A stretch of 64,000 nt of DNA from Patiria miniata. Taxonomy: Eukaryota; Echinodermata; Asteroidea; Valvatida; Asterinidae. Below, piece by piece: positions 42,145 to 53,800 of the stretch (its first letter is position 1; each line of letters begins with the position of its first letter). The notes below the pieces were generated by a model. That model was given only the letters and a program-made list of their open reading frames with translations, did not search any database and was not told the DNA's origin. Location of the stretch: NCBI RefSeq assembly GCF_015706575.1, contig NW_024037069.1, positions 44,709,553 through 44,773,552 on the forward strand, read 5' to 3'. The position numbers and the translations under genes are program-made.

Positions 42145-42915
42145 ATGGGACTAGGCGAACGAAAACACCGTAGAAAACGCCGGAGACATCTCCGTCGCGA
42201 TCACCGCGTCAGAGGCAGCCAGCAAGCTGGCCATCGCACCATCATCTCCCGTCGCCTAGCATCCACAGTTTACGCTGCTCTACTCATCGTGGCAATCGTG
42301 CTTGTCAGCTTCGGCTTCCCGCTCGTTCTCCTCGGCGTTGTCTTCATGTTCGAAGGAATGGCGTATCATCCATCGGAACCTGGAGTCATATGCATGGTCA
42401 TGGGCGCCGTAGGAGTGTGCCTTGGAATGCTCATATGCCGATACACGCACAAGAGAGCCCATCGGGTTTCCCAGAACAAAGTTGGCGTTGCAATCAAGCC
42501 GAACACACACATTCCCACCACAGGAACTCCAAATGATCGCGAAGACCCTAATAGACCCCACGGAGATCCACCTGCAACTAGCATGAGCTGGTCGGAGTTG
42601 TCGGTTGGCAGTCAAGACTCTTCCTACGCAGGACAGTTTGGACCGGAATCGATCCGTAAGCTCAACCACGTAATCACTGTCCAGTCTCCCCGTCTTCACG
42701 GCCCCATGCACGGCCTGGTCACCATTCCAGCTTCACAACCTCCGAAGCCTCCGGACAATTACACAGTCCCTCCGCTGTCTGCTACGCCGGCGATAAAGTA
42801 CAAGGGACCAGAGGGACACGGACTGCCGTCTATGACAAAGACTTCCGAAACATCGGCAGGTGCATCAAATGTTTGGACCGTTAGTACTACATCACACGAA
42901 ATGAATATTCCTTGA
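42145..42915 (+). CDS. intronless two-transmembrane protein of unknown family, 256 aa
   Basis: A single open frame begins at the first ATG. The first 38 residues are strongly basic (KHRRKRRRHLRRDHR). Two hydrophobic segments follow, about 41-69 (TVYAALLIVAIVLVSFGFPL...) and 80-99 (GVICMVMGAVGVCLGMLICR), joined by a short loop. The C-terminal 155 residues are polar, rich in Pro, Ser, Thr and His, with no domain I recognise. By the positive-inside rule both ends should be cytoplasmic, making a membrane hairpin. Third-position C/G use is higher than in the flanking DNA, which supports real coding. A possible AATAAA lies at 43345-43350. It could be a retrocopy of a spliced gene, but no poly-A tract or flanking repeat is visible. 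Confidence 0.7.
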   Translation: MGLGERKHRRKRRRHLRRDHRVRGSQQAGHRTIISRRLASTVYAALLIVAIVLVSFGFPLVLLGVVFMFEGMAYHPSEPGVICMVMGAVGVCLGMLICRYTHKRAHRVSQNKVGVAIKPNTHIPTTGTPNDREDPNRPHGDPPATSMSWSELSVGSQDSSYAGQFGPESIRKLNHVITVQSPRLHGPMHGLVTIPASQPPKPPDNYTVPPLSATPAIKYKGPEGHGLPSMTKTSETSAGASNVWTVSTTSHEMNIP

Positions 42916-44149
42916 AACTGTAATATTTGAAGACGAAAATGTTTTCAACAACTGATTTGAAAAATTTGATTAGAGACAATTGATTTGTGTACCAATGCCG
43001 AAAATGCTCATAGAACTTGAACCAAAAATGAAATGTAGGAGACGTCGAAAAGCCCAAGATAAGTGCACATCGGACTAATAAGGCGGTTCTAGGTGAAATT
43101 TACGGTCAGAAAAAACTTACATTTTAAAATGGCGGGGCACCTACTCAAATCCCTTCTTATCAGCACAGACCTATTTGGACCCGAATTCGTTTATAACTTA
43201 TGATATAAGCACATTTTACGACAGAATTCGTTTACCAAATAATTATACTGTATAATCATTGTAATTGTCGATATAAAATACGCTGGTCAAAATATACAGT
43301 GATGACTAATCCCTTATTAAATAATTTTGTATTATATTGTAGCGAATAAATAGTACTAATGTGCGCGCAGCTCATAACACTAAGTACAGATCTGGCTGAA
43401 GTCCTTTCTTATGCAGTCGTTTTACATTTCACATTTAGAAAAAGAAAATTATAAATAAAAACCAACCCTTTTTCCCACAATCACATGATGAACGTTACAA
43501 ATTATCTAAGAGAGTGATATATTTAGTGACCAACAAAATTTATCAATGAGTACATTATGAAACTCCCTCTTTAATACTTAGATAATAATATCCAGGCAAA
43601 ACCAGGAAAATCCGGCCGGGGTGGAGATAATTCTGGGGGACATTTCCACACTGGTCTTACCATCACCTTTTACTATCTGATAATAAAACTGTGTCTGTTT
43701 GCCGCCCTCTTCCGACATCTGCAGGAAAACAAATCACCTGACTACAACACATATAGCATATACTGAAGTAGAATTGAAACTTGACAAAGTAGTCACACAC
43801 GTTGCGTCAGAAATTCTGGCTCATACTTTCAGTTTACCGTTATCATATCAGCCGATCTTCAGTAACTCATCTCAAACAACTCAGTAGACCTAATGATGAT
43901 TGCGTTCCATTAACATTCCATTAGTGGAGGGAAACAGATGTTAACATTTCAAACATGTGTAGCAAGGCAACATTGAAACTTGTCAAAATGCACGACAGAA
44001 GTTCCTAATGCGTTTGAAAAACAAAATTGTTAACAATATTAGTTTCCACTCAATGTCAATTGTAATCAGCTGATCTTCATTAATTCATCTCAAACACTCA
44101 TTATTGATGATGATTATCTATCATTAACGCCACTAATGATTATGTAGTG

Positions 44150-44417
44150 ATGGGCAGGCGCGGATCGGGGGGGGGAGGGGGGAGGTTGACCCCCCCCCCG
44201 CTCTGTTAAAAAAATCCATAGAAATTTATGAAAACAAATGCGAATCCCCTCCCCCCCCCCCCCCCCCCCCTCTGACACCCAAAATTGTATTACTGGTAAT
44301 AATGCCTTTGCACAAAATACAGACAGAGCCAGCTTGGTTAGTGGGTATACTAGTGTTCTTTGATAAAGTGTTATTAATCGACGGATTTAAACAGCGCCCC
44401 CATTGAAAGTATGGTAC

Positions 44418-44454
<37 letters not shown>

Positions 44455-44575
44455 CCACCCAACAAATTTTCGGAGGCCAAGACTTAGTGTCCGGAGAAAA
44501 CCTGTCTACATTTCCGATTTCTTTTTTTCCGATGAAATCCCCCCCTGCGAAAATTCCTGGATCCGCCCCTGATGG
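44150..44575. mobile_element. C/G-homopolymer-rich repeat with hAT-like ends
   Basis: GGCGCGGATC at the left and GGATCCGCCCCTG at the right are inverse relatives of a common hAT terminus (CAGGGGCGGATCC). Two long C-runs lie inside. The flanks share only ATGGG, so a target duplication is not proven. Confidence 0.45.
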
Positions 44576-44775
44576 GGGAGCACAGGTGTCTAAAGTTTAA
44601 ACAGTTGTGGAAGCGCTTCATCAAAAACGAAAATAGGACACTTGATGAGCGTTATGTCGCAGTGCATGCTTTCATTTCGTTTGAAGAGACAAATTATCTT
44701 GTAGCTAAACCATTAATAAAGCAATTAGACAAAAGAACATGTGCTTTTAATTTGTTGACGGGGCTGGCCCAATCC

Positions 44776-44807
44776 TATAAATATGAGCGGTTTTTCGGAG
44801 TTCAGTC
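44776..44807 (+). promoter_or_regulatory. core promoter of the LDLa-repeat gene (TATA + Inr)
   Basis: TATAAATA lies at 44776-44783 and an initiator-like TCAGTC at 44802-44807. The distance from the first TATA base to the presumed +1 A (44804) is 28 bp, as expected for a focused metazoan promoter. It predicts a 35-nt 5' leader before the ATG at 44839. Confidence 0.65.
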
Positions 44808-44838
44808 AAGCAGTAGTGTGCCGCATCACTCTGACAAG

Positions 44839-44884
44839 ATGACTCGTCTAGCAGTCTGTATTCTCCTGACCACTGTGGTTGTAG
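44839..44884 (+). CDS. LDLa gene exon 1: signal peptide
   Basis: It encodes [15 protein letters not shown] and ends in phase 1 at GTAAGC. Exon 2 completes the cleavage region. Confidence 0.8.
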
Positions 44885-47800
44885 GTAAGCTAAATCTCAC
44901 ATCATTGTGCTTATTTTTCGTAACTTAAAAAAGTGATTTTGATTACTCAGAGACTCTCCATGCTAGCATCACTTGTCGAGAAGACACCTTACACTATAGC
45001 ATGGGTCTCCCAATGTGGCGCAATTAATTTCTTTTCCAGCGTGCTGAGTAGTTTTAAGCCACATGTCTCAGAAGTGATCTAACGCCAAGTACCAATTCTA
45101 TATGTTCATAAATACAATGTTTTCTTACCCAGTGCAAATTACGACAAAAAAGTTATGATGTTTTGACGCGAGTGCCCAATTATTTACATTCACCAATTCT
45201 TTTTTATTTATGTATATGTATATTTAGATTGCCAGTCGCAAAATAGGAAATGCATTTCTTACAATATTCTGTTGAGATAATAATGATTTTACGATACTTC
45301 ACATCCAAGGATACAGGTTCTCTTCAGATGTTTTGAATTTGTTCATGTGCACCACGTTTAATAACCTCGACCCGCTTTTGCGCCAATGTTCATGACACTA
45401 TTTATGGACTTCCAGAATTTAGGGGAGTCAGGTTGGCGCACTGTCCTCGCCTTCCACCGCTGTGGTCCGGGTTCGATTCCTGTCCTCGTCCACATGTGAA
45501 TTGGGCTTTTAGTCCTATACCTGATCCCGTTGGTTTTCCCGAGAAACTTCTGGGGGTTTTCTCCTACCTCTAAAACTGTACTGTCGTCTCTCCTCAGGTT
45601 TCTTCAGGCTTTTGGGCTACAGTGCAAAGGGCACTTTTTAGGAATGCTTGGTTTCATTACCAGAAAGAACAAAATGAATAGATAAATAAATGAAGTTCAT
45701 GCAACGTAAATAAATGCTCACCTATTAATGCTTCACCTATATATACATATTTTGTTTCCTTGGCTTGTTGGGTGCAATGAGGAAGTAAATCCCATTGTCT
45801 ATTGTCTTAAACTCTCCTGAACACCAATATTGGAATACATTAACAATTAAAAAGGAAATAAATTGATTTGATTTTTTCCCAAGGGCTTTGTGCCGCTCGC
45901 CCTGGAGACCAAGGGCATAGTCGTCACGCAGGTAAGTGTATCACAACGGTAGCTAGCTTTTTCTTCGAATTGACTCCATCGATTCTTGGCAGCTTCTTTG
46001 AGCGTCTGAATTGAGACGAGGCAAAATACAAATCTTTGAGTTCGTAATAAATGTCGGGTGACTGGCTCAGCAACCGAGGCATTGTAGTCGTTATTCATCA
46101 CTATAACGCCAACATGCGATCGGAGGACAATTTCATTGTCAATTCGAAAATTCCTTTGAAAATTGATGTCATCAAATTGAAAGCGAAAAGGAAAACTGAC
46201 TTGGCGCAATGTCTGCCTGACTGCCCGCCGAAATATAAGAATTAGTTTTTGTTATCGATTCCACAACTCTGCATTTTTTTCCTTCTATTTTAACAGATAA
46301 GAAAATGAAGGAGGGCGATATAGTAGGTGAGTGGTCCAACAACATTGGACAGAAATGTAAATGTATCAGTTCCTCAATTTTTGATTTCACTTGATTGATT
46401 TTTGGTCGGATAAACAAAATGATGAAGAAAAATTGGTTAGTTTGCCATTAATATTGGGTAAGGTATCCAAATGGCGTTCTGTGGTTACGATATATAAAAA
46501 CATTTCGAGAAAAATCAGTGTCAAAGTTCAAGGTTTTCTATTAGTTTGTAGTTTACCATCAATTAAAGCAATTTTTCTACCACGAGTTAAGAAGAATGTT
46601 GTAAACATGCAATACAAATTTAAGATTTTTTTGTCTTTATTGGGTTTTTGAAAAAGGCAGTTTTAAACGAGTTGCGCAACTTTACCATGAAGTATCACAA
46701 ACATAATTATTTTGACAAAAGGATGTATCTTGAGAAAGCATATCCAAATGCATTTTTATTGCACTTTCACGATGCGTATGACGTACTACCTAATAAAAAG
46801 GCAAAATGATGCATCGTTTAGATATAGTTACGTCCTTTTGCCTTGTCACGCCTGGTCACATCAGAAAATATCCCAACATGCGCTATTTTGTGACGGAAAC
46901 CGAATCAAGTGTGCGCCTACGCCCTGCTACCTTTGAAACGGAAAGTCACGAACTTGAGGGACCGTTAAAGGGAAACAGCGCCCCCAATAACGCCAGAAAT
47001 TACTTTTCTCAAAAAAGGCCAAAATTGAAGTTATTTTGCCGTGAGGGGGCCTATCGAGGCACTATCCGTTAAAAAGCCATATCCTTAGGCAAGAATGTCC
47101 GTTATAAGGACAGGTCCTTGTATTTTGGAGGAGAGCGAAGTCGAGACTTTTTGCTTGTTTGTTGTGCTGCAATCTTTCAAAACCATATGTTGTCATTGAA
47201 ATTCAATTTTCATTAACACATCTTTTTTTCGCATCCAGATCGTCGCAAGAAGGCGTATTCTAGCGTCGGTGAGTATTTTGAAAAATAAAAGTCGGTGTTT
47301 TTAAAAATTATATTTGACAATCTGTTAATACCGATAGGTCAAGCACAATTAAGGCTTTAGGTATGCGCCGTGGTCTCATGTGGACATTTCTTAACGCTTT
47401 CGTGTCATTTTTCTCCTGATGAAAGATCTAATATATGTCTCTGTCTCTATACATGCAGCCTTTTCATATAGCGAGGAGACCATGTTCGACTGTACTCCGG
47501 ACGCCATTCACTGCGAGAATCCATACGGTGACTGTATTCCCAGCTATTGGCGATGTGATGGCATCGTGGATTGCAAAGGAAGCGAAGATGAAAATGACTG
47601 CCCATGTAAGAACAGGCCTCAATCCAACTGAACTAGTTTATCCAATGCAGTAATGAAATCAATCGGCAGTTTCTTAGATCATTTTGATGATTTCAGCTAC
47701 GCCTTACTCACTTTATTTATATTGTTGATTTGTTGTCTTGTTTGATGTTAAACATTCATTGAGTGGTGGGTCATTTTGAAATGTGTTCATTTCAAGTTTC

Positions 47801-50800
47801 AAATTTATTTCAAGTTCGAGTGAACGTTCTGATACGCTTGACAAGAGCAATAAAGATCTACCGTTCATCTAAACGCAGCCTTGATAATTAATCCTTTTCT
47901 GTTCAGCTACCTATTCCAGCATGTATGAGTACAGCGATGAGACCATGTTCGAATGCACCGACAACGCCATTCACTGTGAGAACGCTTACGGGGACTGCAT
48001 TCCTGAATACTGGCGATGTGATTATATCATCGATTGCAACGACGGACAGGATGAAACAGGATGTGAAGGTTAGAAGTGTAGAAATATGAAATTATGGTTT
48101 ATCCCCTCATTTGAATAATACTGCAGTATGAAAATAAAACCAAAGAACACTTAACTTTAGGTGGAAGAGCAATAAACAGAACTTTTTCATTTCTTTTATT
48201 AATTTATTCTTTTTTCTTTTTTGTGCAGATGAAAAGCGAATGCTGCAGGCTAGGTTAGGTAAGCATTTTTCTAGCTTTAAAAAAGACTCTTGAATGATAA
48301 AACAATGAAGGCATCTATTTTTAAAACGACTTTACCAATTATGAAGTCGTTAAACCATCCTTTTGCAACAGTAAAAACGACCTGTTGACGTCAACTGACG
48401 ACCCATTGTATGAGCGTCAGTTTTGCTCGTTCTACTCAACCCGCAAGCCAAGTAATTTAAAAGGGTCTTTAGAGAAATCTATGAGCCTGGTAGGAATTGT
48501 TGACAAGTCATCCGTCATTAATAATGAGATTGCATCACTCAGCAAGCCGCCATGCTGTGTGTAAAACAGCCGGATCTCGTACAGTTTATAATAAAAGTTT
48601 CATACGGATAATTATTTGAAATGTTTTGACTCACTGTGTCCGGGGAAAGATGGCGTTTAAATCTTACCCTCTTGCACTAAGCTGATGAAACTGGCTCGAT
48701 AAAATTTGTCATGCCTTGTGCTCATGATCTGTAATTTTGCTTTTATTCCATTGGTAAATAACAAAAATATTTGGGATTGAAAGTAGGACATGTATTTTTA
48801 ACACATGACGTAGTACGAATGGTGTGTTTGAGGTTTTTCGATACATTCACTAGTGTAGACCACTATCATGTTGCTGCCATTTATTTCTTATATACATTTC
48901 GTTACCCAGGGTGTGCTCAAACAGTTTAAAACTGGTCTCCATTGGGGCCCTGCACACACTACTAATGTTTATACACACATGTACAAATATAATGCATTAC
49001 AAACTCAATACACCACAATGAAATAAAATAAAAGCATACGAGATTACTATCATACTACTATTTTAAATATTGTACACCATTACAAAGAAACGTATACAGT
49101 TTGAAACGACGAATTTGGAAATTCTTGATTTGCTTTCCCATTCAAATCAACGTTGCCAAAGCGAGGCTGGAAGGAAGAATAGTCTGGTTCCTTTTTGCAC
49201 AAAAACATTATCATTCAGTACTGTTATTGGATACGGGAAACATGAATGCAATGGTGGCAGAATGATCAAGGTCTGTCATGGAATCACTAGAATTGTTCTT
49301 ACTGTGTGATGAAATCTAGTAGACAAAAGTACAGATATGAGAGTCATGTAGGCCATAGCCTACTCTCCCAAATTTGTAATAATAAAAAAGGAGCCAGAAT
49401 TTGTCCTTAACATGAAGTAAATGCTTAAATAATGACTTGTGTGGGGTTGGAACGTGCTACCGCTTTAATACCGTGCGGGTGCTCTATTAACTAAGTTATC
49501 TAGCTCTATTCTGGCGCGTGCGCAGATTGTCACTAGCCAGGGATCACGATGCTATAACATTAGCAATGATCAGAAACCTGGAATATAGCAAGCAGGCTTC
49601 ACTCACAGAGGATACTTTCTAACCCTTCATCACATGAACCCCAATGGTCTCTTAATTATGTATTTGATTTTGATGAAGTAAACACCTAATATTCTACGGT
49701 GATTTGCTGGATAAAGAATTTGATAATCGAGACCATATTTATGTTTTTGTTTTCTTTTGTTTGCAGCAGACAAGAGAGAGATGGACGTTGCTGTTGTAGG
49801 TACGTAATCCAACCTGAATTGAAAAAAACTGTAATCTGATGCCTCATGCTGTGTCCGTAGCAGCAGTGGCGCAGCCGGGGGGAGGGGTATTTACCCCCCC
49901 CCCCCAATACTATTTGAACACTGCCCTTTTCCATTCAGTGCCTTTTTTGCAAGTTTTTAACCCCCCCCCCCAACATTTTCAAAGAATGCCCTTTTTCTAA
50001 ACAAGTGCCTTTGTTTTGTTTTAAAAGCGCTCTTTTTTTACAACAAAAAAATGAGTGCCTTTTCTAACTAGGGACTGTAACGAAATTTGGGAATTTCGTG
50101 CGTGTGATGCGTCCCTGACAAAACATCATTGTCCGATAGTGTGTATGATCGTCCGCTTTGAACAGCGCCCTCATTGAGAGATAGTACCAGCCCCCAAAAA
50201 CTATTTGATTTGTATACGGAGGCCAAGTGTCCGGATAAAAAACCTGTCTACATGTAGCACAGATTTAACCCCCCCCCCCCCCCCCAATAAAAATGACCTT
50301 GCTGCGCGTATGCGTAGTCTGTATTTGTGTTTGGAAAAAAAAAACAAGGACATTTTACCACTTAAAAATGCGTGATGTCACGCATGATTTTGTCAAGTAT
50401 ACAAAATCTTTAAATATACCGTTATCATATATTTCATGTCATAGAGCATAATGTTATATCTAACATGATAGAGGAAAGGTGAACATGCAGTAAATCTGTA
50501 CCTTGTATTTTATATCTTTATTTCTTTTTAAAGATAAGAAGAAAATTCAACAGGCTCGATTTGGTAAGTGTTCTCATAGCTTTGGGCAACATTTTTGAAG
50601 GATGAAACAATTCAGAAGTCTACAGGGTGTTTAAAAAAAAGGAAACCGAGCTTATTTGGTTGATTTCTCGGGTATGACTAATTATTTAGGAAAATGGTAA
50701 CCACCATCTGTTACATAACCATGTTTTCTTTTTGTTGACACCGTGGACTCCATTTTACCGTCACGGATGACTGAGCACCAAGTGATGTAACTGACATGCC

Positions 50801-53800
50801 AAAAATGGCCTTATACCACGGGCACCATAAGACCAATTGACAGTCATCAGAGAGAGACGTTATCGGGAATGCGTTCACAGCAATGGGGCAGAGATTTTGT
50901 GTTGAAAGGAAAGGGGGGCATGTTGAAGGACAGTGGGGTTAACGGACACAGTGATGAACCTTGATATGTTTTAGCAATTGAATATATGACTTTGATAATG
51001 TACGTCCTGGATTGTGTTATTTTCAACATGCTGAAAACTGTCAATTGATCTTATGGTGCATGTGGTACAGGGCCTTTTCTGGCATGTCAGTTACATCACT
51101 TGGTGCTCAGTCATCCGTGACGGTAAAATGGAGTTCCTGGTGTCAAGAAAAAGAAGACATGGTTATGTAACAGATGGTGGTTACCATTTTCCTAAATAAT
51201 TAGTCATACCCAAGAAATCAACAAAATAAGCTCGGTTTCCTTTTTTTTTTAAACACCCTGTATTGTAATAATAGATGTCCCATCTTTAACAATTACGTTG
51301 TCACTTATCCACCCTTTCTTCGCGGGAATGCCTACCTGTTGACGTCAAACTGACGTCATAATAACTTTACGTAAATTACGCCTGTTCTTCATATAAAAAC
51401 TCGCATGAAATCAGAGTTCTTTAGAAAACTCCTGACATTTTAAGAAAAACTTCTTGTAATTTATTCATCGAGCAGACTCCAACGAAAGAATCGTTTCTCG
51501 GAGCTTATTGCTTAAGTCCTACCTATTGCATCTTTAGTAATCAAACTATTGACGTTTTACCCGTTTCGTATACATTTTGTTTTAAAAGCTTTTAAGCGGT
51601 GACTTGACATATTTGTTTCCAACAGTCAACATTTTCCCGACAGTCATACGTGATCAATACCTGTATCTTATCAGAAGTCCAATCAATTTATTGATTAGAC
51701 TTCAGAAAACTGTCATGTAGGTGGATTTCAGAAAACTGTCATGGCTTGGTTGGCACAAAACGGATCACCTACATGAAGTGTAATAAAAAGTGCTTCCTTC
51801 ATGCTGTTATTTGGGGGTTTTTGCGAACAAAGTTTTTGACACACTGTGCATGGCGCAAAGTGTAGACTGTTTCCATTTCCCAAGATACAATTCGGTGAGA
51901 CTTACGCCCCCAACGGCGACCTTTATGTTAACAGATTCTCTAGAATCCATCTAAGCTGTTTGGTATTAAGCCAAACAAATTGGGCATTGAATGTGATGAT
52001 CGTGTATCCTTTTCTCCTTTTCATGTAAGCTCGTCATTCTTATTTCTTGTTTCTCCTTCCTTTAAAGACCGTACCGGTGCGTCAAGACATAACTTTGTGT
52101 ATCGGGATGTCATGTTTCAATGCACTGATGATGACGACGTCCGCTGTGAGAACCAATTCGGAGGAGACTGCATCCCTGGCTTCTGGCGATGTGATGGTTG
52201 GGCTGATTGCAAGAATGCCGAAGATGAACAGGACTGTGCTTGTAAGATGAATTCAACTTCAGTTGTGCAAATATATGGGAGTCCGGAGAGGCCACATAAA
52301 GCTTATTCTCGATCATAACCCATCTAAAAACACGTTAAAATTGTGCAGCAGCAGGATTCCAGTCAAACCAGTGAGTTTGGCAGTTTTGAGACATCACCTT
52401 TTATTGAAAAAAAAAAATAATTTTGCCGACGCGCATGGCTACGGCGACGCGCGCGCATACCAGACACCGGAGACCTTTTTTTGGCCTTATCTTTTGGTCA
52501 GTTTGATTTACCAGGGACGGGGTAAGTCGTTAATCTATATTTCTACTTTTTTTAAATCATAGAACCTGTGATGTTATTAATTTTCCTTTTCACAGCGTAT
52601 TCCTGGTATACCGGCATCTCATCTTTCGACCCTGACTGTGGTGAAAACGATATATACTGTGAAAACAAATGGCATACTGAATGTGTTCCGTATCGCTGGC
52701 GATGTGATGGTTTCATTGATTGCATTGACAAACAGGACGAAGAAAACTGCGAAGGTAAACAAAAAGTGAATTTCTTGCATCATTTTTCAGTTTTATTTAT
52801 AATTTGGTTTCGAAATACTGGCCACAAGTGTTTGAAGAAAAAAAAGTTAAAATTGGAAGTAAACAATGAAGTGCATAAATGTACTTACAGATTTGTACAA
52901 GAAAGTGACTAGAATAGGCCGTGAACCTAAATGCTAAAAAAATGACTTGTGTGGGGTTTGAACCTGCTACCGCTGGAATACCGTGCGGGTGCTCTATCAA
53001 CTAAGTTATCTAGCCCTATTCTGGCGCGTGCGTAGTTGATCAATAGGCAGAGATCACGATGCTATTACATTGGCAATGATCCGAAACCTTGAATATATAT
53101 AGCAAGCGGGCTTCGCTTTACAGAGGATATTTTCTAACTCTTCATGATATGAACCCAAAAGGTCTCTTAATGGTGTATTTGATGAGGTAAACACCTAATA
53201 TTCTACAGTGATTTTAATGAATAAAGAATTTGGTAATTGAGACCACATTTATTTTTGTTTTTTTCTACCAGACAAGAGAGAGATGGACGTTGGCGTAGTA
53301 GGTAAGTAATCCAAACTAAATTGAAAGAACTGTACTCGGATGCCTCATGCTGTGTCTTTAGCAGTGGCGAAGCCATGGGGGGGGGGGGGGTTACCCCCAA
53401 TGTTGTTGGAAGACTGCCCTTTTTCATTCAAGTGCCCTTTCGTTTCGCAAGTTTAAGCCCAACCCCAAATATTGTCAAAAAAAAGTCCCATGCTTATAGT
53501 CTATATTTTTGTTTGAAAACAAACAAGGAAATGCTACCACTTTAAAAAGAGAGATATCACGCATGACATTGTCAATTTATTTCTTGAAATATACATGAAT
53601 ACCGTTAGCATTTCATTTCAAAGATCATAATGTTACACTTAACATTATCGAGATATAGAGGAAAGATGGAAATACAATAAAGATGTCCCTTATATTTTAT
53701 TTCTTTATTTCTTTTTGTAGATAAGAAGAAAATGCAGCAGGCTCGCTTTGGTAAGTGTTCTCATAGGTCAACAGTTTTAAAGGATGAAACAATTCAGATG

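Larger units (their letters stand above)
42916..44838. other. intergenic region upstream of the LDLa gene
   Basis: It holds a probable polyadenylation signal of the two-TM gene (43345-43350), AT-rich sequence, a C-run-rich repeat at 44150-44575 and the LDLa core promoter. No gene recognised. Confidence 0.5.

Noticed and set aside
44226-44600. Poly-Pro and poly-Gly open frames
   Set aside because: They are translations of C/G homopolymer runs inside a repeat.
52263-52562. A 99-codon plus-strand frame downstream of LDLa exon A1
   Set aside because: It reads through the intronic MITE remnant and has no counterpart in unit 2.
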